Assembly (NCBI GenBank): GCA_016296345.1
Contig: JAEDJL010000026.1
Location: 1-28,156 of the forward strand
Source: Bacteroidales bacterium
Lineage (GTDB): Bacteria; Bacteroidota; Bacteroidia; Bacteroidales; P3
Direction: 5' to 3'
DNA length: 28,156 bases
Below, piece by piece: positions 15,523 to 23,083 of the stretch; the first letter of the stretch is position 1; each line of letters opens with the position of its first letter. The translations under genes were made by a program, and so were the position numbers. The notes below the pieces were generated by a model that had not been told where the DNA came from, made no database searches, and worked only from the letters and a program-made list of their open reading frames with translations.

Positions 15523-17712
15523 TTACTTGGTGAACAAGAGTTCTCTGTATTTTGGCAAGGGCCATATTTCATTGTCTATATTCATTTCCAAAGTGTCGAT
15601 ATGTTCCCTTATTGTGTCGAGATACGGATCTACATTTCGACTGTACGACTTTGCTTTCTCCCTTATCGATGTCAGAGCGTTGCTTTGTCGTCTTGCCTCG
15701 GTCATTTCCTCAACCAAAACTTTCAGTCTGTCGATACGCTGCTGAATTTCGACAATCAGCTCTTTGCGTTTGCAAGTCAGTTGCTCAAATTGCTCTTCCG
15801 AAAAGACCGACTGCATTTTTACAACGTTGTCCAACAACACATTTTGGTACGAAACTGCGGCAGGAATGATGTGATTGATTGTCAAATCGCCCAAAACGCG
15901 TGCCTCAATCTGGATTTTCTTCACATATTTCTCCATTTCCACGTCTATTCTGCTGCTCAACTCTGCCGAATTGAATATTTTTTCGCCAATAAGCACCTCT
16001 CTTGCTGCTGTGTCTTCGTATTTGAGCAATGCTTCGGGAACGGAGTTAATGTTTGTCAAGTGTCTTTTCTCTGCCTCTTTCTCCCATTGCTTCGAATAGC
16101 CGTCTCCCTCAAAGCAAATGCTCTTGCTGCTCTTGATAAGTCGCTTTAACTCCTTAAAAATTGCCTCGTCCTTATTCGTTCCCTGCTCAATCATTGCATC
16201 GACCGAGCGTTTGAACTCGCCAAGTTGGTGAGCCATTGCCGCATTTATCACAATCATTGCCGCAGCACAGTTTGCCGACGAACCTGCTGCACGAAATTCA
16301 AACCTGTTTCCCGTAAAGGCAAAAGGCGAAGTACGATTTCTGTCTGTGTTGTCCAACAAAATTTCGGGTATTCTGCCAATTCCCAACTTCAAGGCAGTCT
16401 TCTCTTCGGGTGTCATCTTGGAGTTAGAGACCTCTTTTTCCAATTTGTCGAGCATATTGGTCAAATTTCTGCCCAAAAAGACCGAAAGGATTGCAGGAGG
16501 AGCTTCATTTGCTCCGAGACGACGGTTGTTTGTTGCAGTCATTATCGAAGCCCTTATCAAATCTTGGTTCTTGTAAACCATGACCATTGCATTTATAATA
16601 AAGGTAAGAAACAACATATTGCCGCGAGGGTTCTTGCCGGGAGCAAAAAGGTTAATCCCCGTGTTGGTTGTGAGCGACCAATTATTGTGTTTACCACTTC
16701 CGTTCACGCTTTGGAAAGGTTTTTCATGGAAGAGGACGTTGAAGTTGTGCTTAATTGCAAGTCGTTTCATCAAATCCATGATAAGCTGATTGTGGTCGTT
16801 GGCAAGGTTACACTCTTCGTAAATCGGAGCTAACTCAAATTGGTTGGGAGCAACTTCGTTGTGCCTTGTCTTTATCGGAATGCCCAACTTAAAACCCTCA
16901 ATTTCCAAATCCTTCATAAAGGCGGTAACTCTGCTCGGAATAGACCCGAAATAATGATCGTCCAACTGCTGTTCCTTTGCCGACGAATGACCCATGAGCG
17001 TCCTGCCTGTAAGACACAAATCGGGGCGTGCCTTATACAATGCACTATCTACAAGAAAGTATTCCTGCTCCCAGCCGAGCTGAGCGGTAACCTTTGTAAT
17101 ATTTTTGTCAAAATAGCCGCACACTTCGGTTGCCGCCCTGTCCACCGCAGCCAACGACTTCAACAGCGGTGTCTTATAGTCCAACGCCTCACCCGTATAG
17201 GAGATAAATATAGTTGGAATACACAAAGTATCATCTACAATGAAAGCCGGAGAAGATATATCCCAAGCCGTATAACCTCTTGCCTCAAATGTGTTTCTCA
17301 ATCCTCCGCTCGGAAACGAGCTTGCGTCGGGTTCTTGTTGCACCAAGACCTTTCCCGAAAATCTTTCAATCACCTGACCTTCTTTTGAGAAGTCTATGAA
17401 AGAGTCATGCTTCTCCGCAGTGCCGTCGGTCAGCGGTTGAAACCAATGAGTGTAGTGAGTAACTCCGTTGTCTTTTGCCCACGATTTCATGCCGTTTGCA
17501 ATCAGGCTTGCCTCTTCAAGAGATATTGAGCTACCTTCGTTTATGGCTTTGTCAATCGCTTCTATTGTCTGCTCCGAAAGGTAACGCTGCATATTCTTTC
17601 GGTTAAACACATGACAACCATAGTAATTTGAAATATCCTCACTCGGAGCTGTTACCTCCAAAGGCTTGTGAGAAGCAACCTCTTGCAAAGCCATAAATCT
17701 GAATTTTGACAT
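15523..17712 (-). CDS. glnN: Glutamine synthetase type III
   Basis: A 729-residue ATP-dependent enzyme that makes glutamine from glutamate and ammonia in the cytoplasm. The length equals that of the Bacteroides GSIII I recall. Type III marks are GWEQEYFLVD (about 213-222), TRHNEVAPNQFE (about 283-294), FHEKPFQSVNGSGKHNNWS (about 328-346) and LGANEAPPAILSVFLG later. The ATG at 17712 was chosen because the -7 box TACTTTTG overlaps the more upstream in-frame ATG at 17754, which would then lie at or before the transcription start. The gene stands alone with its own promoter. Confidence 0.95.
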   Translation of the reverse strand: MSKFRFMALQEVASHKPLEVTAPSEDISNYYGCHVFNRKNMQRYLSEQTIEAIDKAINEGSSISLEEASLIANGMKSWAKDNGVTHYTHWFQPLTDGTAEKHDSFIDFSKEGQVIERFSGKVLVQQEPDASSFPSGGLRNTFEARGYTAWDISSPAFIVDDTLCIPTIFISYTGEALDYKTPLLKSLAAVDRAATEVCGYFDKNITKVTAQLGWEQEYFLVDSALYKARPDLCLTGRTLMGHSSAKEQQLDDHYFGSIPSRVTAFMKDLEIEGFKLGIPIKTRHNEVAPNQFELAPIYEECNLANDHNQLIMDLMKRLAIKHNFNVLFHEKPFQSVNGSGKHNNWSLTTNTGINLFAPGKNPRGNMLFLTFIINAMVMVYKNQDLIRASIMTATNNRRLGANEAPPAILSVFLGRNLTNMLDKLEKEVSNSKMTPEEKTALKLGIGRIPEILLDNTDRNRTSPFAFTGNRFEFRAAGSSANCAAAMIVINAAMAHQLGEFKRSVDAMIEQGTNKDEAIFKELKRLIKSSKSICFEGDGYSKQWEKEAEKRHLTNINSVPEALLKYEDTAAREVLIGEKIFNSAELSSRIDVEMEKYVKKIQIEARVLGDLTINHIIPAAVSYQNVLLDNVVKMQSVFSEEQFEQLTCKRKELIVEIQQRIDRLKVLVEEMTEARRQSNALTSIREKAKSYSRNVDPYLDTIREHIDTLEMNIDNEIWPLPKYRELLFTK

Positions 17713-17743
17713 ATCGTTAAAATGTTTCTTGTTAAATGCGACG

Positions 17744-17751
17744 CAAAAGTA
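17744..17751 (-). promoter_or_regulatory. Promoter -7 box of glnN
   Basis: The minus strand reads TACTTTTG, a match to TAnnTTTG, 32 bases before the chosen ATG. A TTG-containing stretch about 21 bases upstream could be the -33 element. Confidence 0.65.
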
Positions 17752-17774
17752 CACAAAAATCGAAACAAGTCGGC

Positions 17775-17832
17775 AATTTTGACGGGTAAAAAAGCGAAAA
17801 ATTATGAAAAATTCTCCATTACGGTCAAAATT
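17775..17832. repeat. Inverted repeat upstream of glnN
   Basis: AATTTTGAC (17775-17783) and GTCAAAATT (17824-17832) are perfect 9-bp inverted copies 40 bases apart, lying upstream of the glnN promoter. They could be paired sites for a nitrogen regulator, but the sequence is AT-rich and chance is possible. Confidence 0.3.
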
Positions 17833-17925
17833 TTAAGGGTATAGAGAGAAAATATTTGCATTTTGAGCAAGTTTACCCTCTTTTTCACAGGGTATATCGA
17901 CAAATCGAATAAAACTCAAAGCCAC

Positions 17926-17966
17926 AAAACGAAAACAGGGTACTAAACCTGCGGTTCAGTACCCTG
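17926..17966 (-). terminator. Terminator of the PepSY-like lipoprotein gene
   Basis: CAGGGTACT (17936-17944) pairs with AGTACCCTG (17958-17966). A further AACC/GGTT pairing follows inside after one mismatch, leaving a three-base loop. On the minus strand the stem is followed by TTTTCGTTTTG, so it ends leftward transcription from 18428. Confidence 0.85.
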
Positions 17967-17990
17967 AGTGAATGCAAAAACAAGTTGCTG

Positions 17991-18428
17991 TTAATCTTCG
18001 TAACGCTTAAAATTGCCGTTTTTATCAAAGACTATGTCTATTCCGTTGTTCAATTCCACATCGTACTCTCTCTTTCCCTTGTCAATATCGACAACATAGC
18101 ACGCAGGGTGCTTGTCTGCAACAAAGGTTCTGATGCTTTGAGGAATTATAGCCGCAGGAACGCCTTCCGAAGTCTTGACTTCTACACTTGTCCACTCGCC
18201 TTTGTCATCAAACTCGACGCTCGAACCGTCGCTAAACCTGACTTCGTAGTCTGTATCGAACAACTCATCGTCGCAAAAGACCATGGAAACAGTCTTGTCG
18301 GCAAAGTGTTGTTTTACAAAGGTCTGTGCCTTTGACGGAAGAGAACTAAACTCTATCGGTTTGGTGTTTGAAGACTCGCAGCTCAAAAAAGGGATTGCTG
18401 CCAAAAGGATTACAATTAGTTTTTTCAT
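17991..18428 (-). CDS. PepSY-like (BLIP-like) lipoprotein
   Basis: A 145-residue predicted lipoprotein: signal peptide MKKLIVILLAAIPFLSC with lipobox FLSC (C17). The mature part holds two similar modules, each with a helix of the SLPSKAQTFVKQHF or IIPQSIRTFVADKHP type followed by strands ending DG.SVEFDDKGEW or NGIDIVFDKNGNF. This fits the PepSY-like, BLIP-like family that is abundant in gut Bacteroidetes. The function is unknown; such proteins are thought to be periplasmic inhibitors or binding modules. The gene stands alone with its own terminator. Confidence 0.82.
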   Translation of the reverse strand: MKKLIVILLAAIPFLSCESSNTKPIEFSSLPSKAQTFVKQHFADKTVSMVFCDDELFDTDYEVRFSDGSSVEFDDKGEWTSVEVKTSEGVPAAIIPQSIRTFVADKHPACYVVDIDKGKREYDVELNNGIDIVFDKNGNFKRYED

Positions 18429-18611
18429 GCTTTATTGGTTTTAATGTTTGATTATACAATTTGAAAACGATTTATTCTCAGATTTGTTTTGCCGTTGGGA
18501 ATTTTTAACAACCATATATCGGAAAAACCAATCGTCTTTTACAGGCAAAGCAACACGGGATTACAATTTTTTTTTGAGTGTCTCGTTTCACCAAAAGACC
18601 GAAAGAAGATA

Positions 18612-19715
18612 ATGAAACGCATTTGTGTCAGTGTAAGTAATGATTTGATGTGCGACAACAGGGTCGATAAGACTTGTCAAAGCCTTGTCGGCTGCGGTTT
18701 GGAGGTGCGATTGATAGGCAGAAGGTTCTCTTTTGCCCCTTGTTTGGAGCAAAGGGCTTACGATTGCAGGCGTTTGAGAGTGTGGTGTCGCAAAAATTTT
18801 CTCTACTATGCCGAACTCAATGTGCGTTTGTTCTTTTACCTTCTTTTTAGTCGGCAAAGCCTGCTTTGGGCAAACGATTTGGATACTCTTCTGCCCAACT
18901 TCCTTGTTGCCAAGCTCAAAGGAATACCGCTTATTTTCGATTCGCACGAACATTTCACCCAAGTACCCGAACTGAAAGACAATCCCTTTGCACAAAAGGT
19001 GTGGAAGGCTGTCGAAAAGCTCTGTGTAAAACGCTGCGACGGCGTTGTTACGGTCTGCAATCCGATAAAGGACTACTTCAAAAGCGAATACAATGCAGAA
19101 AGTGTGGTTGTAAGAAACATTCCTTTCCGAACTGCCGCTTCAAACCGGCTTGTCCCTTCTGCAAAAAAGAAGAATATATTGGTGTGGCAGGGAGCTGTGA
19201 ATGTGGAAAGGGGCTTGGAAGAGCTGTGCGAGGCAATGCGATATGTAGATGCAAGACTTATCATCATAGGGCAGGGAGACATCAAAGCCAAACTCGAAAA
19301 CATGGTGAAAAATTGGGGGATTGAAGACAAGGTGTGCTTTAAGGGCAGATTGCCTTTTGAACAGATGATGAACATAACCCGGAGTGCAAAGCTCGCAATC
19401 TCGATTGACAAGCCTGACAACGGCAATTATGCAATCAGTCTGCCGAACAAGATTTTTGAATACATCAGTGCCTGCGTTCCCGTCTTGGTTTCGCCTCTTT
19501 GCGAGATTGAACCTATTGAACGAAAATATCAAACCGGTGTTTTCATTCGCTCCTACAAGCCCGAAGAGCTGGCAAAGCAAATAACCGAACTGCTTTCGGA
19601 CAATCAAAGCCTTGACACCATGGCAGCAAACTGCCAAAAGGCAGCAGGCGAACTCTGCTGGGAAAACGAACAGAAGAAGATTTTTGAACTCATTGAAGCT
19701 GTACAAAAGAAATGA
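18612..19715 (+). CDS. Glycosyltransferase, GT4-like (GT-B fold)
   Basis: A 367-residue enzyme of the Rossmann-type GT-B fold. The N-terminal half contains WANDLDTLLPNFLVAKLKGI followed by PLIFDSHE. The C-terminal half has VWQGAVNVERGLEEL, the IIGQGD motif, and the donor-site region SLPNKIFEYISACVPVLVSP, where the glutamate in EYIS is the usual catalytic or sugar-binding residue. The donor and acceptor cannot be told. I chose the ATG at 18612; a TTG at 18489 would add a 41-residue extension with no family match. It is coupled to the next glycosyltransferase by a 4-base overlap. Confidence 0.85.
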   Translation: MKRICVSVSNDLMCDNRVDKTCQSLVGCGLEVRLIGRRFSFAPCLEQRAYDCRRLRVWCRKNFLYYAELNVRLFFYLLFSRQSLLWANDLDTLLPNFLVAKLKGIPLIFDSHEHFTQVPELKDNPFAQKVWKAVEKLCVKRCDGVVTVCNPIKDYFKSEYNAESVVVRNIPFRTAASNRLVPSAKKKNILVWQGAVNVERGLEELCEAMRYVDARLIIIGQGDIKAKLENMVKNWGIEDKVCFKGRLPFEQMMNITRSAKLAISIDKPDNGNYAISLPNKIFEYISACVPVLVSPLCEIEPIERKYQTGVFIRSYKPEELAKQITELLSDNQSLDTMAANCQKAAGELCWENEQKKIFELIEAVQKK

Positions 19716-20596
19716 AACTCTCTATTTTGATACCTGTTTACCAAGAAAACTGCGTCAAGTTGGTTTCCGACCTTGTCAATCAAACAAAGCGTCTGTCAAT
19801 AGACCACGAAATTTTGGTGTATGACGATTGCTCTCCGATAAAGTGCGAAGACAACAGGACGCTTTCCGACTTGGAGGGAGTAACTTACCGAGAACTCGAA
19901 CAAAATCTCGGTCGCTCGAAAATCCGCAACCTTCTTGCCGACACATCAGGCGGAGATGTGTTGATTTTCCTTGACGGCGACAGCGGCATTGTAAGAGATG
20001 ACTTTGTCCAAAAGTACCTTGACGCCGTTCAGACGGCAGATGTAGTCAGAGGAGGCACGATATATTGCGACAAAACGAAAGTAGGCACAGGCTGCAAGCT
20101 GCATTGGAAGTATGGAAGCAAGGTCGAGGCAAACAGCTCCGAAAAAGACCCCTGCCGATTTACGACCAACAACTTTTGTATCAAAAAATCGGTCTTCTCT
20201 TCCGTCAGATTTAACGAACAAATGAAAGGTTACGGACACGAAGACACCCTTTTCGGGTTTGAACTCAAAAAGAGAGGCTTTTCGCTTGTCAATATAGACA
20301 ATCCGGTCGAACACTTGGGACTGAAAACCTTTGCCTGCTTTATGCAATCGACCGCAAATGCAGTCAGAAATCTGCACAAACTAAGCTCCGAAAAGCAATA
20401 TGCCGACTTTGTCGGAGAACTGAAATTGGTGAAAGCACACAAGAAACTGCTCTCTTGCAAAATGGACAAGATTTATGCAGCGTTTTTCCGCATATCAAAG
20501 CGTGCAATGCTGCATCTTCTTTCCAAAAACAACCCGAGTTTATTTGTTCTCGACCTATACAAACTCGGACTTTACTGCAACTGCGACAGGAAATAA
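19712..20596 (+). CDS. Glycosyltransferase family 2
   Basis: A 294-residue enzyme of the GT-A fold. It opens with MKLSILIPVYQE, then EILVYDDCSP and the DXD-type metal site FLDGDSG. A later HEDTLFGFELKKRG stretch carries the acidic catalytic-base motif (HED). The C-terminal 70 residues are basic and may sit on the membrane. The ATG overlaps the previous gene's stop (ATGA), so the two transferases are made together and probably act on the same glycan or glycolipid. The downstream repeat array may end the transcript. Confidence 0.88.
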   Translation: MKLSILIPVYQENCVKLVSDLVNQTKRLSIDHEILVYDDCSPIKCEDNRTLSDLEGVTYRELEQNLGRSKIRNLLADTSGGDVLIFLDGDSGIVRDDFVQKYLDAVQTADVVRGGTIYCDKTKVGTGCKLHWKYGSKVEANSSEKDPCRFTTNNFCIKKSVFSSVRFNEQMKGYGHEDTLFGFELKKRGFSLVNIDNPVEHLGLKTFACFMQSTANAVRNLHKLSSEKQYADFVGELKLVKAHKKLLSCKMDKIYAAFFRISKRAMLHLLSKNNPSLFVLDLYKLGLYCNCDRK

Positions 20597-20646
20597 AATC
20601 GCCCTCATACCCTATTGATAAACAGACACTTGAACCTACTCGAAAC

Positions 20647-20723
20647 AAAACGCCGTTTTATTCTGACAAAACGCCGTTTTGCAAAAATAAATCGGCGTTT
20701 TAATCGGTGCAAAACGGCGTTTT
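20647..20723. repeat. Four palindromic 13-mers at 21, 21 and 22 bp spacing
   Basis: Units: 20647-20659 AAAACGCCGTTTT, 20668-20680 AAAACGCCGTTTT, 20689-20701 AAATCGGCGTTTT and 20711-20723 AAAACGGCGTTTT. Units 1, 2 and 4 are perfect palindromes around one central C or G. The array fills the gap between the GT2 gene and the promoter of the lysine unit. It may act as terminator, as phased operator sites, or as a dispersed repeat. No open reading frame is supported in 20597-20841. Confidence 0.88.
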
Positions 20724-20755
20724 AATTCCGAAGAGTTCAAGACTTGTGTTTTTCG

Positions 20756-20786
20756 TTGGTTATTTGAGAAAAAAAAACTAACTTTG
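20756..20786 (+). promoter_or_regulatory. Promoter of the lysine fermentation unit
   Basis: The -7 box TAACTTTG (20779-20786) matches TAnnTTTG. TTGG at 20756-20759 lies 19 bases upstream and could serve as the -33 element. The leader to the ATG at 20842 is about 50 bases. The last repeat unit ends 32 bases before the -33 element. Confidence 0.65.
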
Positions 20787-20841
20787 CACTCTCAACTTTT
20801 GAGGCATTAAACGTAAAACAAATCAAAAAACATAACGCTAT

Positions 20842-21480
20842 ATGAGCAAGCAAATAACAATCGACCAAGCAGTCGAAATGATTAAAGACGGACAGACCGT
20901 CATGATTGGCGGTTTTCTTGCAGTCGGAAGTGCAAACCGCATTATTGAAGCAATGGTAAAAGCCGGTAAAAAAGACCTTACAATCATTTGTAACGACACA
21001 GCTTATCCCGAAATAGGCTCGGGACTTTTGGTAGCCTCGGGTTGCGTCAAGAAATGTATCGTTTCGCACATCGGAACAAACCCGATAACCGAACAAAAGA
21101 TGAAAGCAGGCGAAATAGAGGTCGAATTAGTACCGCAAGGAACCTTGGCAGAAAGAATAAGAATAGGAGGTGCAGGAATTGGAGGCTTTTTGACCACAAC
21201 AGGTTTGGGAACGCTTGCCGAAGAAGGAAAAAGAAAAATAGAGGTTGAGGGAAAGGAATATCTGTTGGAGCTTCCTTTGAGAGCAGATGTGGCACTTATC
21301 GGAGCATCTGTTGCAGACAAATACGGCAACCTTATTTACAGAGGAACAAGTCAAAACTTCAACCCTATGATGGCAACAGCTGCCGACTTGGTTATTGCAG
21401 AAGCAAAAGAGAGTGTTGAAAACCTTGCTCCCGAAGCAATAAAGACACCTTATCTCTTTGTGGATTACATCGTAAGATAA
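20842..21480 (+). CDS. atoD: Acetoacetate/butyrate CoA-transferase, alpha subunit
   Basis: A 212-residue subunit of a family I CoA-transferase. Segments closely matching E. coli AtoD include DGQTVMIGGF, LTIICNDTAYPE, SHIGTNP, VELVPQGTLAERIR, GGAGIGGFLTTTGLGT and LELPLRADVALI. In lysine fermentation the enzyme moves CoA from butyryl-CoA to acetoacetate. The alpha subunit alone is not active in this family; the beta subunit, which carries the catalytic glutamate, usually follows directly but is absent here. The next gene, 45 bases on, is kal. The substrate is inferred from that context. Confidence 0.9.
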   Translation: MSKQITIDQAVEMIKDGQTVMIGGFLAVGSANRIIEAMVKAGKKDLTIICNDTAYPEIGSGLLVASGCVKKCIVSHIGTNPITEQKMKAGEIEVELVPQGTLAERIRIGGAGIGGFLTTTGLGTLAEEGKRKIEVEGKEYLLELPLRADVALIGASVADKYGNLIYRGTSQNFNPMMATAADLVIAEAKESVENLAPEAIKTPYLFVDYIVR

Positions 21481-21525
21481 ATAAAATCAACAAATCATAT
21501 TAACAATTCAAAAATACAGAAAGAT

Positions 21526-21918
21526 ATGGCAGCAAAATCAATGATAAGAATGAGAATGTCCGCTCACGATGCTCACTATGGCGGAAACCTTGTTGATGGA
21601 GCAAGAATGTTAAACCTCTTCGGAGACGTTGCAACCGAACTTTTGATAATCCAAGACGGAGACGAAGGCTTGTTCTGTGCATACGACAATGTGGAATTTC
21701 TTGCACCTGTTTATGCAGGAGACTATATTGAAGCAGTCGGAGAGATAACTCATGTGGGCAACACCTCACGCAAAATGGTCTTTGAGGCAAGAAAAGTCAT
21801 TGCTCCGAGAACCGACATTTCCGACTCGGCAGCAGACGTGTTGGCAGAGCCGATTGTGGTTTGCCGTGCGAGCGGTACTTGCGTTGTTCCAAAGAAATGT
21901 CAGAGAAATAACAAATAA
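21526..21918 (+). CDS. kal: 3-aminobutyryl-CoA ammonia-lyase
   Basis: A 130-residue hotdog-fold enzyme that removes ammonia from L-3-aminobutyryl-CoA to give crotonyl-CoA. The stretches AHYGGNLVDGARMLNLFGDV, DGDEGLFCAYDNVEFLAPVY and AGDYIEAVGEITHVGNTSRK are strongly like Kal of lysine-fermenting Fusobacterium and Clostridium as I remember it. The length fits. It lies 45 bases after the CoA-transferase gene and 12 bases before kce, whose product is its substrate. The ammonia it releases would be available to the type III glutamine synthetase. Confidence 0.93.
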   Translation: MAAKSMIRMRMSAHDAHYGGNLVDGARMLNLFGDVATELLIIQDGDEGLFCAYDNVEFLAPVYAGDYIEAVGEITHVGNTSRKMVFEARKVIAPRTDISDSAADVLAEPIVVCRASGTCVVPKKCQRNNK

Positions 21919-21930
21919 AACTGCACCAAA

Positions 21931-22758
21931 ATGGAAAAATTGATAATCACTGCGGCAATTTGCGGAGCAGAAGTAACAAAAGCACAAAACCCTGCAGTAC
22001 CTTACACTGTGGAAGAGATTGTTCGCGAGGCTAAATCTGCGGTCGATGCAGGTGCAGCGATAGTTCACCTTCATGTAAGAGAAGATGACGGAACTCCTAC
22101 CCAAAGTCATGTGAGATTTCAGGAGTGTGAGGAAGCTATTTACAAGGTTTGTCCCGATGTAATCCTTATTCCATCGACCGGAGGAGCTGTGGGAATGTCC
22201 CCGGATGAACGTTTGGACTCGACAAACACCAACCCTATTCCCGAAATGGCAACCTTGGACTGCGGAACTTGCAACTTTGGAGACGACATCTTTGACAACA
22301 CCATGCCGACAATGCGTGCCTTTGGCAAGAGAATGATAGAAAAAGGCATCAAACCCGAATATGAATGCTTTGAAATGGGACACCTTGACACCATTTTGAC
22401 GATGGCTCGCAAGGGAGAAGTACCCGGCGACCCTATGCAGTTCAATTTCGTTTTGGGAGTGCCGGGTTGTACTCCTGCAACGGTGGGCAACCTTGCTTGG
22501 ATGGTAAATCAAATCCCTGCAGGCTCGACTTGGACTGTTACAGGCGTGGGTCGTGCTGCTTTTCCTATGGCTGCAACTGCCATAGCAATGGGAGGCAACG
22601 TCAGAGTGGGATTTGAAGACAATATCTACCTATCTAAGGGCGTGAAGGCTGCATCTAACGGCGAATTGGTTGCCAAGGTGGTCAGAATTGCCAAGGAATT
22701 GGGAAGAGAGATTGCCACAAGCGACGAAGCAAGAACAATCTTGGGATTGAAAAAGTAG
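21931..22758 (+). CDS. kce: 3-keto-5-aminohexanoate cleavage enzyme
   Basis: A 275-residue BKACE (DUF849) family enzyme. It condenses 3-keto-5-aminohexanoate with acetyl-CoA to give acetoacetate and L-3-aminobutyryl-CoA. The TIM-barrel metal ligands are visible: H46 and H48 in VHLHVREDDG and the glutamate in VGFED (E229). STGG at 82-85 and VGRAAFPM also match the family. It is the last gene of the unit; a hairpin follows 37 bases after the stop. The neighbouring kal gene supports the Kce activity over other BKACE reactions. Confidence 0.93.
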   Translation: MEKLIITAAICGAEVTKAQNPAVPYTVEEIVREAKSAVDAGAAIVHLHVREDDGTPTQSHVRFQECEEAIYKVCPDVILIPSTGGAVGMSPDERLDSTNTNPIPEMATLDCGTCNFGDDIFDNTMPTMRAFGKRMIEKGIKPEYECFEMGHLDTILTMARKGEVPGDPMQFNFVLGVPGCTPATVGNLAWMVNQIPAGSTWTVTGVGRAAFPMAATAIAMGGNVRVGFEDNIYLSKGVKAASNGELVAKVVRIAKELGREIATSDEARTILGLKK

Positions 22759-22794
22759 GAAACTACACATTTTTTAATTAAACATTACTTTTAA

Positions 22795-22830
22795 TCGGCG
22801 GCGTTTTGCTTTTGCAAGACGCCGTTTCTT
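22795..22830 (+). terminator. Hairpin after kce built from two 13-mers 21 bp apart
   Basis: Units 22795-22807 (TCGGCGGCGTTTT) and 22816-22828 (AAGACGCCGTTTC) begin 21 bp apart. They pair as GGCGTTTTGC with GCAAGACGCC (one G-T) around a TTTT loop, followed by GTTTCTTG. It is a likely terminator for the lysine unit and the fourth member of the repeat family. Confidence 0.7.
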
Positions 22831-22920
22831 GTCCCCGAAAGCCGAAATCATCTTCCCAAACCCCGAATTCAGATAAAAAATATCACTTTTTCAACACCTG
22901 AAAATCAGCTGTTTACACAG

Positions 22921-22928
22921 CAAAGATA
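22921..22928 (-). promoter_or_regulatory. Leftward -7 box with no gene behind it
   Basis: The minus strand reads TATCTTTG, an exact TAnnTTTG match. It points towards the 3' end of kce, where no minus-strand gene is seen. It may start a short RNA ending near the hairpin at 22795-22828, or be chance. Confidence 0.35.
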
Positions 22929-22966
22929 CATTTTTCTTGAATTTTTTCATCGAAAAGTGTTTACTT

Positions 22967-22994
22967 TTTGACTTTTTCTCTGTCTGTACTTTTG
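22967..22994 (+). promoter_or_regulatory. Promoter of the large type IX cargo gene
   Basis: A -7 box TACTTTTG (22987-22994) with TTTG at 22967-22970, 16 bases upstream, slightly shorter than the usual spacing. The transcript would have a leader of about 80-85 bases. Confidence 0.6.
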
Positions 22995-23083
22995 AGAAGA
23001 GGGAGCAAAAAAGGCGAAAACAAATCGTCAAACCTCCTTCTCGATAGAAGAAAATTCATGGTTTAACCTCCTAAAAAGAAGAG

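Larger units (their letters stand above)
22759..23083. other. 325-bp intergenic region between kce and the T9SS gene
   Basis: It holds, in order, the kce terminator hairpin, a leftward -7 box at 22921-22928, a rightward promoter at 22967-22994, and a leader of about 85 bases with two near-identical ACCTCCT segments (near 23031 and 23066). I see no supported gene or tRNA in it. Confidence 0.6.

Noticed and set aside
18489..18611. A longer GT4 protein from a TTG start
   Set aside because: The added 41 residues show no glycosyltransferase similarity, while MKRICVSVSNDL at 18612 is a natural start.
22774..22851. A minus-strand 25-codon frame rich in lysine and arginine (MISAFGDKKRRLAKAKRRR...)
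   Set aside because: Its basic composition comes from reading through the terminator hairpin; there is no further support.
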